A DNA stretch of 64,000 nucleotides from Leifsonia shinshuensis (GTDB taxonomy: Bacteria > Actinomycetota > Actinomycetes > Actinomycetales > Microbacteriaceae): assembly GCF_013410375.1 (NCBI RefSeq), contig NZ_JACCFL010000001.1, forward strand, positions 124,001 to 188,000, given 5' to 3'. Position 1 is the stretch's first letter. Every line of letters starts with the position of its first letter. A program made the position numbers and the translations under genes. Under the pieces are notes generated by a model. That model saw nothing but the letters and a program-made list of their open reading frames with translations, made no database searches and was not told the DNA's origin. Shown here in pieces: positions 1-8,050 of the stretch.

Positions 1-322
1 CGCCCTTCTCCGGGCCCAGCCAGCGCAGCTGCGAGTCGTGCACGAACTCCCGCCAGAACCCGCCCAGGTCATCCAGGATCGCCTCGACGTCGCGCCCGAT
101 CACCCGGTGCGCCACCGCCTCGATCGCGGCGACCTGGACGTCGTTGCCGCGGCCGATGGTGAAGACGAAGGAGTGACCCTCCAGCCCGTCCGGAGCGTCG
201 GTGCTCACGCGGAGGTAGGCGGCGGAGTAGTCCGGGTCGGGATTCATCGCGTCGGAGCCGTCGAGGAGGGCGGACGTCTCGAAGCGCACGTCCAGGGTCT
301 CGAAGTCGGTCACGGTAGTCAT
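1..322 (-). CDS. L-fuconate dehydratase (enolase superfamily), N-terminal part
   Basis: The first 107 residues of a minus-strand gene are visible; the rest lies beyond the left edge. The protein starts [18 protein letters not shown] and contains [15 protein letters not shown], typical of the capping domain of L-fuconate dehydratases, which dehydrate L-fuconate to 2-keto-3-deoxy-L-fuconate. The lysine, aspartate and glutamate catalytic residues would lie outside the window. The neighbouring fucosidases, lactonase and dehydrogenase support this role. The start is the ATG at 320-322: a TAGGAT box (330-335) sits 7 bases upstream, so the mRNA is probably leaderless, and that box lies in a palindrome that is probably the GntR operator. 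The family call is fairly sure; substrate specificity is inferred. Confidence 0.85.
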   Translation of the reverse strand, partial: MTTVTDFETLDVRFETSALLDGSDAMNPDPDYSAAYLRVSTDAPDGLEGHSFVFTIGRGNDVQVAAIEAVAHRVIGRDVEAILDDLGGFWREFVHDSQLRWLGPEKG

Positions 323-329
323 AGGCAAC

Positions 330-347
330 ATCCTATTGGATATAGGT
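330..347. promoter_or_regulatory. Putative GntR operator A over the fuconate dehydratase -10 box
   Basis: The 15-bp palindrome CCTAT-n5-ATAGG lies at 332-346. Its minus-strand reading includes a TAGGAT box 7 bases before the dehydratase ATG. The 12-mer CCTATWGGATAT recurs at 7971-7982, and related half-sites occur at 6494-6515. A repressor bound here would cover the -10 box. Confidence 0.6.
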
Positions 348-434
348 GTCGGACGCCAGTCGTGCAGCGCACCCTGGATACAAGAGACGCCCACGTGCAC
401 AGGCACGTGGGCGTCGGGTCGGCGCTGGCGGCGG

Positions 435-1145
435 CTACTGCCCCTCCGCCTCCTCCAGACTCGTCGCGATGCGCGTGTACGACTTGGTGATGTGGTCGAG
501 CATGGCCTTCTCGGCGCGCGCGGGATCGCCGGCCCGCAGCGCCTCCAGCACGGCCTCGTGCTCGCCCGACGTCTCCTCGACGACACCGTGCTTGAAGTAG
601 ATCCGGTACTGGTGCATGTGCGAGCGGAGCCGGAAGATCGCGTCGGCCAGCAGGGCGTTCCCGGAGTGCAGCGCGATGAGGCGGTGGAACTCGGCGTCCT
701 GGTTGGCGAAGTCCTTGTAGTCCTTGAACCGGTCGTCGCCGGTGTGGGCGGCCGCGCCACTGCGGTGCATGTCGTCGCAGAGCCGCTCGAGCTGGTCCAG
801 GGTCTCGGCGTCGATCTCGCCGGCCGCGTTGCGGGTGGCGTACGGCTCCAGCAGGCGCCGCATCTCGAACAGCTCGCGCAGCCCGTCGGCGTCCAGCAGC
901 GGAGCGGCGGTGTAGCCCTTGAGCGCCTTCTTCACGACCAGCCCCTCGGACTCCAGGCGCGCGAGAGCCTCGCGCACGGGCGTGGGCGAGACGCCGAGCT
1001 GGCGGGCGATCCCGTCGATGCTGGCCCGGCTGCCCGGCTCGATCACCTGGTCCATGAGCAGGCCGAGCACGGCGTCGTAGACGTCGTCGGCCAGCGCCCG
1101 CCTGGCCGGCAGGAAGTGTTCGCTGGGGGAGGGTTCGATGCTCAT
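435..1145 (-). CDS. GntR-family regulator with FCD ligand domain
   Basis: The protein of 236 residues has an N-terminal winged helix ([21 protein letters not shown] is the recognition region) followed by an all-helical FCD domain. The likely metal/ligand residues are seen in [21 protein letters not shown] and LDHITKS. It probably senses a sugar acid or lactone and represses the fucose genes. The ATG at 1143-1145 is preferred to the GTG six bases upstream, because a TAGGAT box (1152-1157) lies exactly 6 bases before the ATG, giving a leaderless transcript. Its position between the fuconate dehydratase and the fucose dehydrogenase gene supports local regulation. The effector is not known. Confidence 0.88.
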   Translation of the reverse strand: MSIEPSPSEHFLPARRALADDVYDAVLGLLMDQVIEPGSRASIDGIARQLGVSPTPVREALARLESEGLVVKKALKGYTAAPLLDADGLRELFEMRRLLEPYATRNAAGEIDAETLDQLERLCDDMHRSGAAAHTGDDRFKDYKDFANQDAEFHRLIALHSGNALLADAIFRLRSHMHQYRIYFKHGVVEETSGEHEAVLEALRAGDPARAEKAMLDHITKSYTRIATSLEEAEGQ

Positions 1146-1171
1146 GTGCACATCCTAGGCTCGCGTGCCTG

Positions 1172-2170
1172 CTAGATAGAGGAAAGAGGATGCAGGATCG
1201 CGGGCGGCGTCAGGCCGTCGGCCTCCAGCTCCGCCCACAGCTCCTCCGGCACGGGCGGAGCCGCGAGCGCGGCGTTCCGGACGATCTGCTCCGGCGTCTC
1301 CGCGCCGAGCACGACGGTCGAGACGGCGGGATTCCGCAGGGGGAACTGCACGGCGAGGTGCGGGAGGGTGACGCCGTACGGCGCCGCGACATCGGCGATC
1401 CAGCGCGCGCGCTCGATCAGGGCGGCCGGCGCCGCTCCGTAGTCGAACGTCGCCCCGGCGCCCGGCCGCTCGGTCGCGAGGATGCCGGAGTTGAAGACGG
1501 CCGCGACCACGACCTCCACCCCGCGCTCCTGCGCGGCCGGGAGCAGGTCGGCCGCGGCGGTGCCGTCCAGCAGCGTGTAGCGGCCCGCGCACATGACCAC
1601 GTCGAGGTCCGTGTTCCGCACGAAACGCTCCAGCATCGCGGACTGGTTCATGCCCGCACCGTACGACCGGATGACGCCCTGCGAGCGCAGCTCCTCCAGG
1701 GCGGGGAAGGCGCCGTCCAGCGCCTCCCGCTCGTTCTCGTCCGGATCGTGGACGAACAGGATGTCGATGCGGTCGAGGCCGAGCCGGCTCAGCGAGTCCT
1801 CCACCGACCGCAGCACGCCGTCGCGGGAGTAGTCGAGGCGGCGGCGCCGCGTCGCGGGGACGTCGAAGAGGTTCGCGATGTCGGTGTCGCCCGGCCGGTA
1901 CTCCGGGTTCGGCTCCAGGATCCGGCCGACCTTGGTCGAGACGACGTACTCGTCGCGCGGGAGGCCGCGCAGCCCCTCGCCGAGGCGCTCCTCCGCGAGG
2001 CCGAGGCCGTAGTGCGGCGCCACGTCGAAATAGCGGATGCCCGCCTCCCACGCCGCCGGGACGATCCCCGGCCAGACGTCGTCCGGCCGGGCGCTGTAGA
2101 GATTGCCGAGCGCGGCGACGCCCAGGCCGACGGGACCGCGCTGCGCCGGCCCGTCCGTCGGGATGCCCAT
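1172..2170 (-). CDS. Aldo/keto reductase, probable L-fucose (D-threo-aldose) 1-dehydrogenase
   Basis: This 332-residue TIM-barrel oxidoreductase has the AKR catalytic set: Asp49 and Tyr54 in YFDVAPHYGLG, a lysine in VSTKVGRIL and a histidine in FVHDPD. The segment RPGDTDIANLFDVPATRRRRLDYSRDGV is cut here to its key feature: an Arg-rich DYS motif typical of the D-threo-aldose dehydrogenase group. It would oxidise L-fucose to L-fuconolactone with NAD(P). It starts one base after the stop of the enolase-superfamily gene, so the two are translationally linked at the end of the transporter operon. The family is certain and the substrate is inferred from context. Confidence 0.85.
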   Translation of the reverse strand: MGIPTDGPAQRGPVGLGVAALGNLYSARPDDVWPGIVPAAWEAGIRYFDVAPHYGLGLAEERLGEGLRGLPRDEYVVSTKVGRILEPNPEYRPGDTDIANLFDVPATRRRRLDYSRDGVLRSVEDSLSRLGLDRIDILFVHDPDENEREALDGAFPALEELRSQGVIRSYGAGMNQSAMLERFVRNTDLDVVMCAGRYTLLDGTAAADLLPAAQERGVEVVVAAVFNSGILATERPGAGATFDYGAAPAALIERARWIADVAAPYGVTLPHLAVQFPLRNPAVSTVVLGAETPEQIVRNAALAAPPVPEELWAELEADGLTPPAILHPLSSI

Positions 2171-2171
2171 C

Positions 2172-3296
2172 TCAGGCCACCCGCCGGTCGTCGATCGCGT
2201 CGAAGTCCCACTCGATCCCGAGCCCCGGGGCGTCCGGCGCGACCCCGTGACCGTCGCGGACGACCAGCTCCCGCTTGGTCACCGCGCGCAGTTGCGGGAT
2301 GTGCTCCAGGTAGAGCGCGTTCGGCACGGCGCAGCACAGCGACACGTGCAGCTCCATCAGGAAGTGCGGCGCCACCGCGACATTGAACGACTCGGCGAGG
2401 TGCGCGACCTTCAGCCACGGCGTGATGCCGCCGACCCGCGCGACGTCCACCTGCACGATGGAGGCGGCGCCCGCCTGCAGGTACTCGCGGAAGTGCCCGA
2501 CCGAGTACATCGACTCCCCCACCGCGATCGGCAGCGTCGTCGACTCCGCCAGCCGGCGGTGCCCTGCGACGTCCTCGGCCGGCAGCGGCTCCTCGAACCA
2601 GAAGATGTCCAGCGGCTCGAACAGCGCCGCCCGCCGGATGGCCTCCGCCGCCGTCATCGACTGGTTGGCGTCGACCATGATGTCCATGCCGGGACCGACC
2701 GCCGCGCGCACGGCGGCCAGGCGCTCGGCGTCCTCGTGCCCGCGCGGCTTGCCCACCTTGATCTTCACCCCGTTCAGGCCGCGCCTCTGCGACTCCACCG
2801 CCTGCGCGACGAGCTCGTCCGTGTCGTAGTGCAGCCAGCCGCCTTCGGTGTCGTACAGCGGGATGCTCGGTCGCGAGCCGCCCGCGGCGACCCACAGCGG
2901 AAGCCCGGAGGCCGTGCAGCGCGCATCCCACACGGCGGTGTCCACGGCGGCGAGCGCCAGCGACGTGATCGCGCCGACTGTAGTCGCTCGCGTAGCCGAG
3001 AAGAGAGCGCGCCACACGGCCTCCGGACGATTGACGTCCATGCCGACGAGCACGTCGAGCAGGCAGGTCCGCAGGAGGCTCAGCACCGCCTCGCCTCCGG
3101 TGCCGATCGTGTAGCTGTAGCCGACGCCCTCCACGCCCCCGGCCGTCCGCAGCCGGACGAAGATCGTCTCCTGCTTGAGGAACGACTGCACGGCGTCGGT
3201 GCGCACGGTCTCGACCTCGAGATCGCTCAGCCACGCCTCGGCGCTGACGATGGTGCCGTCGACGGCGAGGCGGGCGGTGGGCGGGGCGAGGGTCAT
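2172..3296 (-). CDS. Mandelate racemase/muconate lactonizing-type enolase superfamily enzyme
   Basis: The protein has 374 residues and the complete active site of the mandelate racemase subgroup: KIKVGK supplies the KxK lysines, VDAN the first metal-binding Asp, WFEEPL and AVGES the two metal-binding Glu residues, and VAPHF the general-base His. Most relatives dehydrate sugar acids. Because a separate fuconate dehydratase lies at the left edge, this enzyme probably handles another acid sugar released from the same glycans, but the substrate cannot be read from sequence. It sits 46 bases after the second permease gene and its stop abuts the aldo/keto reductase, so it belongs to the same operon. 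Confidence 0.8.
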   Translation of the reverse strand: MTLAPPTARLAVDGTIVSAEAWLSDLEVETVRTDAVQSFLKQETIFVRLRTAGGVEGVGYSYTIGTGGEAVLSLLRTCLLDVLVGMDVNRPEAVWRALFSATRATTVGAITSLALAAVDTAVWDARCTASGLPLWVAAGGSRPSIPLYDTEGGWLHYDTDELVAQAVESQRRGLNGVKIKVGKPRGHEDAERLAAVRAAVGPGMDIMVDANQSMTAAEAIRRAALFEPLDIFWFEEPLPAEDVAGHRRLAESTTLPIAVGESMYSVGHFREYLQAGAASIVQVDVARVGGITPWLKVAHLAESFNVAVAPHFLMELHVSLCCAVPNALYLEHIPQLRAVTKRELVVRDGHGVAPDAPGLGIEWDFDAIDDRRVA

Positions 3297-3342
3297 GCGT
3301 GTCCTGCTTTCTGGGTGGATGGTCGGTGCGCGGGCGCCGCGG

Positions 3343-4215
3343 TCAGCGCCCGCCGAAGCCGCCGAGCGCGACGCCCTTGATGAGCTGGCGCTGGAGGACG
3401 GCGACGATGATGAGCGACGGGATGATGGCGATGGTGGAGGCGGCCATCATCAGGCTCCACTGGGTGCCGTGCTCGCCGGTGAACATCGAGAGCCCGAGCG
3501 GCACGGTCGCCAGGTCCTGGCTGTTGATGATGATGAGCGGCCAGAGGTACGAGTTGTAGTAGCCCACGAAGGAGAACACGCCGAGCACGGAGATCGGGGC
3601 GGCGAGCTGCGGGAGCAGCACCGACCAGAGCGTGCGGAAGCGCGAGGCGCCGTCGATGAGGGCGGCCTCCTCGAACTCGATCGGGATGGTCAGGAAGAAC
3701 TGCCGCAGCAGGAACGTCCCGAACGCCGTGAACGCGAACGGGATGATGAGCGCGACATAAGTGTCGACCAGCCCGAGCTGGTTCATCATGATGAACAGCG
3801 GGACGACCAGCACCTCCTGCGGCAGCACCAGCGTGAGCACGTAGAGCAGGAACAGCCGGTCGCGGTACTTGAACCGCAGCCGCGAGAACGCGTACGCGGA
3901 CAGCACCGCCACCACGACGGACAGCAGCGAGCCGCAGAGCGCGACGAAGAAGCCGTTGAAGATGAACCGGCCGAACGGCACCAGCGTCCACGCGTCGACG
4001 AAGTTGGACCACTTCACCTCGGAGCCGATGAACGACGGCGTGGGCGAGAACACCTCCGACTCGGGCTTGAGCGCCGAGAAGAACATCCAGATGAACGGGA
4101 ACGTGAACACCAGCGCGACGACCGTGACCGCCGCCGTGTTCAGCCAGGTCTTGGCGACGACCTTCCGCTGGGCGGGGCGCAGCCGGCGCCGCACCCTGGT
4201 CGCTTCACTTGTCAT
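3343..4215 (-). CDS. Carbohydrate ABC transporter permease, MalG type (CUT1)
   Basis: The protein of 290 residues has six predicted membrane spans, beginning with a long hydrophobic helix after a basic N-terminus (RVRRRLRPAQRK). The cytoplasmic EAA loop that docks the ATPase reads EEAALIDGASRFRTLW, followed by LLPQLAAP. It would form a heterodimeric channel with the upstream permease to import fucose or fuco-oligosaccharides. Its start overlaps the end of the upstream permease by 11 bases. No ATPase gene is present nearby, so a shared MsiK/UgpC-type ATPase encoded elsewhere is expected. Confidence 0.9.
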   Translation of the reverse strand: MTSEATRVRRRLRPAQRKVVAKTWLNTAAVTVVALVFTFPFIWMFFSALKPESEVFSPTPSFIGSEVKWSNFVDAWTLVPFGRFIFNGFFVALCGSLLSVVVAVLSAYAFSRLRFKYRDRLFLLYVLTLVLPQEVLVVPLFIMMNQLGLVDTYVALIIPFAFTAFGTFLLRQFFLTIPIEFEEAALIDGASRFRTLWSVLLPQLAAPISVLGVFSFVGYYNSYLWPLIIINSQDLATVPLGLSMFTGEHGTQWSLMMAASTIAIIPSLIIVAVLQRQLIKGVALGGFGGR

Positions 4216-5188
4216 AGTTGACCCACCTCTTCTGTCCCGCGAACTGCAGCGCGGTGATGAGCATGACGACGATGAACAGCATCCAGGCGAGCGCGGACGC
4301 GTAGCCGAGCCGGTCGAAGACGAAGCCGTTGCGGTACAGGTAGAGAACGAACGTGTTCGTCGACTCCCCCGGGCCGCCCTGCGTCAGGATCTGCGGCTGC
4401 ACGAAGACCTGGAAGGCGCCGATCATCGTCATGGTCATGGTGAAGAACAGCGCGGGCGAGATCATCGGCAGGATGATCGAGCGCATCCGCTGCCAGGCGT
4501 TCGTGCCGTCCATCCGGGAGGCCTCCAGCAACTCCTTCGGGATGCCGGCGATGCCCGCCGAGAGCACGATGACGTTGTAGCCGAACGACTGCCACACCGA
4601 CATCGCGATCACCGAGGCCAGCGCGAACCGGGAGTCCGACAGCCAGCTCGGCCCCTGGACGCCGATCGCGTGCAGCGCCGAGTTCACGATCCCGTTGTCG
4701 CTGAGCAGCAGCCGCCACACCAGCGCGTTCGCGACCATCGGAGTGATCGCCGGGAGGAAGAAGATCACGCGCCAGAATCCGGCGCCCTTGACCCGGGTGT
4801 TCAGCCACAGCGACACCGCCAGGGCGAGCAGGAGGTTCAGCGCCGTGTAGACGAACGCGAAGATCACCGTGTTCAGAAGGACGGTGTAGAAGGTCGGGTC
4901 GCTGAACAGCTTCTGGTAGTTGGCGAACCCGACGAACGTCGGCGTCCCGAACAGCGGCCACTCGAAGAGGCTGATGACCAGCGACCCGAGCAGCGGGACC
5001 AGGATGAAGAACGTGAAGCCGGCGAGGCCCGGCCACAGGTAGGCCAGCGCGGTGAGGCCGTCGCCCTTCCGCCTCCTCCGGCCGCGCGGCGGCGTGGGAT
5101 GCGGAACATGGAACGGGCGGGTCGGGGGCGCGGCGGACGCCGCCGTCTCCTCCGAGACGACGGCGCCCGTGATCAGTGGCGAGGACAT
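4205..5188 (-). CDS. Carbohydrate ABC transporter permease, MalF/UgpA type (CUT1)
   Basis: This permease of 327 residues carries a proline- and arginine-rich cytoplasmic N-terminus (about residues 15-50) and six membrane spans. The EAA loop reads EASRMDGTNAWQRMRSIILP. It is the partner of the downstream MalG-type permease. It starts 4 bases after the stop of the substrate-binding protein gene, so the three transporter genes form a tight operon whose promoter lies near 6492-6521. The imported substrate is inferred to be fucose or a fucosylated oligosaccharide because two fucosidase genes adjoin the operon. Confidence 0.9.
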   Translation of the reverse strand: MSSPLITGAVVSEETAASAAPPTRPFHVPHPTPPRGRRRRKGDGLTALAYLWPGLAGFTFFILVPLLGSLVISLFEWPLFGTPTFVGFANYQKLFSDPTFYTVLLNTVIFAFVYTALNLLLALAVSLWLNTRVKGAGFWRVIFFLPAITPMVANALVWRLLLSDNGIVNSALHAIGVQGPSWLSDSRFALASVIAMSVWQSFGYNVIVLSAGIAGIPKELLEASRMDGTNAWQRMRSIILPMISPALFFTMTMTMIGAFQVFVQPQILTQGGPGESTNTFVLYLYRNGFVFDRLGYASALAWMLFIVVMLITALQFAGQKRWVNYDK

Positions 5189-5192
5189 CCGC

Positions 5193-6440
5193 CTACTGCC
5201 CCACCGAGTTCTGGATGGTGGTCAGCACATCCTTGGCGGTCTTGTCACCCCGGTAGCCCTCGACTCCGTACTGGGTGAACAGGGTCTCGACCTGGTTCCA
5301 GGTCGGGGTGGTGAGCTGCGCCTTCGCGTCCTTCAGCAGGGCCTGCACCGCGCTGTACGCCTCGGCGGACTTGCCGTCGGCCCACGCCGACTGCGCGTCC
5401 GGGCGCGAGGGGACGATGCCGCGCTTCTCGGCCTGGCCCTTCAGGACGCTGGTGTCGGTCATGGCCATGATCGCCTTGAACGCGCCGTCCGGGTCCTTGC
5501 AGTTCTTCGCGATGCCGAAGCCCGAGCCGGCCGTCATGCCCTTGGCGTCGCCCGACGCGGTCGGGACGATGGTGACGCCGAGCTTGAACTTGGCGGCGGC
5601 GGCGAAGGTGCCGTACATCCACGGTCCCTCGATGAGCATGTCGCTCGCTCCGGAGGTGAACGCGGACTGCGCGACGTCGGAGCCGTCTGCGGCCTCCGGC
5701 GCCTTGGCGATGCCCTCCTTCGACACCAGGTCGAAGTAGGACTGCACGGAGTCGACCAGCTTGGAGTTGGTCAGGTCGAGCTTGCCGCCCTTGACCGCCT
5801 CGGCGCCGTCGGCGATGGCCCACGCGTTCGGGATGAAGAAGCCCGGCTCGATGGCGAACGCCTTGTGGTCGGCCGTGGTCAGCTTCTTCGCGTCGGAGAG
5901 GAACTGGTCACGGGTGTAGGTCGAGCTCGGCAGCGCGAGACCGGCCTTCTGGAACGCGTCCGCGTTGTAGTAGAGGACGATCGGCTCGGCGTCGTAGGGG
6001 ATGGCGCGGATGCTGCCGTCCACCGTCATGCCCTTGAGCATGGAGGCGTCGAACTTCGACGTGTCGAGGTTGTACTTCTTGATCAGGTCGGTGAGCGGCA
6101 TCAGCAGCCCGGAGAGCTCCTGGGCGCGGGCGGCCTGCGTGGTCAGCAGGCAGGGCGGGTTGGACCCGCTCAGCCGGGTCTTCACCTTGGTCCAGTAGTC
6201 GTTGAAGCTCGGGCCCGAGATCGTCACGTCCAGCTTCGGGTCGACCTTCTTGCCGAGGTCGATGAAGCCCTGCCACTGGTCGCGGTCGCTCTGGCTGCTG
6301 ACCCAGGTGTACATGCTGATCGGGCCGCCGGAGGCGCTGCCGCCTCCGCCGCCCGCACAACCGGCGAGCGCGGTGAGCGCTCCTGCCAGCAGAATGGCGG
6401 TACCGGCCCGTACCGCTGCGCGCTTGGTTCGTGGTGTCAC
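5193..6440 (-). CDS. ABC transporter sugar-binding lipoprotein
   Basis: This is a solute-binding protein of the family 1 (MalE-like) type, 415 residues from the chosen GTG. An N-terminal hydrophobic segment ends in a lipobox (LTALAGC), so the mature protein is a lipid-anchored receptor outside the membrane. The mature part begins with a Gly-rich linker and contains the usual two-lobe features such as SMYTWVSSQSDRDQW and AIPYDAEPIVLYYN. The GTG at 6438-6440 is favoured because GGAGGAGG lies 8 bases upstream; ATG codons at 6458 and 6467 lie within or before that site. It is the first gene of the importer operon. Confidence 0.9.
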   Translation of the reverse strand: MTPRTKRAAVRAGTAILLAGALTALAGCAGGGGGSASGGPISMYTWVSSQSDRDQWQGFIDLGKKVDPKLDVTISGPSFNDYWTKVKTRLSGSNPPCLLTTQAARAQELSGLLMPLTDLIKKYNLDTSKFDASMLKGMTVDGSIRAIPYDAEPIVLYYNADAFQKAGLALPSSTYTRDQFLSDAKKLTTADHKAFAIEPGFFIPNAWAIADGAEAVKGGKLDLTNSKLVDSVQSYFDLVSKEGIAKAPEAADGSDVAQSAFTSGASDMLIEGPWMYGTFAAAAKFKLGVTIVPTASGDAKGMTAGSGFGIAKNCKDPDGAFKAIMAMTDTSVLKGQAEKRGIVPSRPDAQSAWADGKSAEAYSAVQALLKDAKAQLTTPTWNQVETLFTQYGVEGYRGDKTAKDVLTTIQNSVGQ

Positions 6441-6491
6441 GTGCTGTGCCTCCTCCATTGGATTCATCAAAGTGATCGCCGTGTTGGCGCG

Positions 6492-6521
6492 ATCCTATAG
6501 GGTGTTTGATATAGGTTTCAA
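6492..6521 (-). promoter_or_regulatory. Promoter of the importer operon with embedded operator B
   Basis: Reading the minus strand, TTGAAA (6516-6521) and TAGGAT (6492-6497) are 18 bases apart and form a good -35/-10 pair. The spacer begins with CCTATATC and ends with CCTA, so ATAGG/CCTAT half-sites (6494-6501 is the perfect 8-bp palindrome CCTATAGG; 6511-6515 is ATAGG) fill the promoter. The same half-sites occur at 332-346 and 7964-7983. A transcript from here would have a leader of about 45 bases. Confidence 0.65.
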
Positions 6522-6535
6522 GTAGTCCGGCGGAT

Positions 6536-7912
6536 CTACCCGGCGAGCGGCTCGAAGTCGATCGCGAGGACGTCGATCGCGGCTCCGGAGGCCGTCGGCG
6601 CCGGGATGTGCAGCTCGCCGAGCGGCTCGCCGTTCTGCTCGACCTGCTCGTGGACCTCGACGTTGACCTCGAACGGCAGCTCCTCGCCGGTCGCCAGCAG
6701 CCGCACCGAGCGGACCCGGCCGACCGGGATGCCGCGCACGACGACCTGCTCGATCGGACGCATGACGAGGTGGAGGTAGAGGGTCCCCTGCCGCGCGGTG
6801 GACGGCCCGTAGAAGTCGACGCCCCTGGTGGGCGAGACGCCGACGACGCTCTCCGCGTGGGTGTCCATCCACGCGCCGATCTCCTCCAGGGTCCGCACCT
6901 GCGACGCGTTGAGACTGCCGTCGCCCTTGGGGCCGATGTTGAGCAGGAGGTTTCCGCCGCGGGAGGCGACCTCGATCAGGGTGGTCAGCAGCGAGACCGT
7001 GCTCTTGCTCTTGGTGTCGCCCGGACGCCACGCCCACATCTGGCCGATGGTGAGGCAGAGCTCCCACGGCCCCTCCGGAGCGGTGACCGGGAAGCCTTGC
7101 TCCGGGGTCTTGTAGTCGCCCTGGCCGAGCAGCCGGTCGTTGATGACGACGTCGGGCTGGAGGGACTTGATGAGCGCACGCAGCCCGGCGCTGTCCCACT
7201 CCTCCTCCGACCGCTCCCACTCGCCGTCGAACCAGAGCAGGTCGATCGTCCCGTAGCCGGTGAGGAGCTCGGTCAGCTGGCCGCGCAGGTAGTCCTGGTA
7301 GCGCGCCCACTGCTCGGGGGTCGGCCGCCGGTGCCGGTCATCGGCGACGGGGGTTCCCGCGTTGGCCGGGTCGCCCGCGGCCGGCCAGTGCTCGAGCGGG
7401 TACGGCCGGTCGTCCATCGTGAACGCCGGGTAGTCGGGGTGGTTCCAGTCCGGGAGGCTGTAGTAGATGCCGACGCGGATGCCCTCCGCATGGATCGCCT
7501 CCACGAACTCCCGCGTGATGTCCCGGCCGAACGGCGAGTGCTGGATGCCGAAGTCCGAGTGCGCGGTGTGGAACATCGAGTAGCCCGCGTGGTGCCGGGC
7601 GGTGAAGACGACGTAGCGCGCACCGGCGCGCTTGGCGAGCCGGGCGAGCGCGACGGCGTCCCACTCCACCGGGTCGAACGTCGCGGCGGTGGACTGGTAC
7701 TGCTCGACCGTCACCGTGTCCTCGACGCGGTCGGAACCGGGGATGATGGAACGACCGACCAGCGGCCAGGAGATCTCGATGCCTTGCTGACTGGCGTGGT
7801 CCCAGTGCACGAACAGGCCGAAGCCGGCTCCGGTGAACCATTCGCCGCCCGGCAGGCGGACGAGGTCGGTGCGCACGAACGAGTCGGGCGCCGCGGTGAG
7901 GGTGGGGGTCAC
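6536..7912 (-). CDS. Alpha-L-fucosidase, GH29 (first copy)
   Basis: This enzyme of 458 residues has the GH29 barrel signatures GLFVHWDHAS near the start, FTARHHAGYSMF, and LLWFDGEW, where Asp229 is the predicted nucleophile. It hydrolyses alpha-L-fucosides with retention. No signal peptide is seen, so it probably acts in the cytoplasm on imported oligosaccharides. The GTG at 7910-7912 is chosen because AGGAGAG lies about 9 bases upstream; a longer upstream reading frame would run through the operator and promoter region. It is divergent from the second fucosidase and shares a 138-base control region with it. A C-terminal beta-sandwich follows the barrel. Confidence 0.92.
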   Translation of the reverse strand: MTPTLTAAPDSFVRTDLVRLPGGEWFTGAGFGLFVHWDHASQQGIEISWPLVGRSIIPGSDRVEDTVTVEQYQSTAATFDPVEWDAVALARLAKRAGARYVVFTARHHAGYSMFHTAHSDFGIQHSPFGRDITREFVEAIHAEGIRVGIYYSLPDWNHPDYPAFTMDDRPYPLEHWPAAGDPANAGTPVADDRHRRPTPEQWARYQDYLRGQLTELLTGYGTIDLLWFDGEWERSEEEWDSAGLRALIKSLQPDVVINDRLLGQGDYKTPEQGFPVTAPEGPWELCLTIGQMWAWRPGDTKSKSTVSLLTTLIEVASRGGNLLLNIGPKGDGSLNASQVRTLEEIGAWMDTHAESVVGVSPTRGVDFYGPSTARQGTLYLHLVMRPIEQVVVRGIPVGRVRSVRLLATGEELPFEVNVEVHEQVEQNGEPLGELHIPAPTASGAAIDVLAIDFEPLAG

Positions 7913-7961
7913 GGAACGAACTCTCCTTCGAGTGGGTCTTTCGACTGGGTCTTTCGAGTGA

Positions 7962-7983
7962 AGCCTATTGCCTATAGGATATC
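7962..7983. promoter_or_regulatory. Putative GntR operator C between the divergent fucosidase genes
   Basis: Two CCTAT half-sites (7964-7968, 7971-7975) and the perfect palindrome CCTATAGG (7971-7978) precede ATAT. CCTATAGGATAT matches operator A at 11 of 12 positions. A TAGGAT box faces the plus-strand fucosidase (7975-7980) and a TAGGCT box (complement of 7962-7967) faces the minus-strand one, so one bound repressor could block both. An 11-base direct repeat GGGTCTTTCGA lies beside it at about 7934 and 7948. Confidence 0.6.
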
Positions 7984-8050
7984 TGGCAGCGGATCCCACC
8001 ACAACGATTCCGCGAATCGCATCCGTTCAGCGCAGAAGGAGAAGCTCCGC

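Noticed and set aside
6608..8050. Upstream extension of the second fucosidase frame
   Set aside because: It runs antisense through the first fucosidase gene and across the operator; a good ribosome binding site supports a start at 8051.
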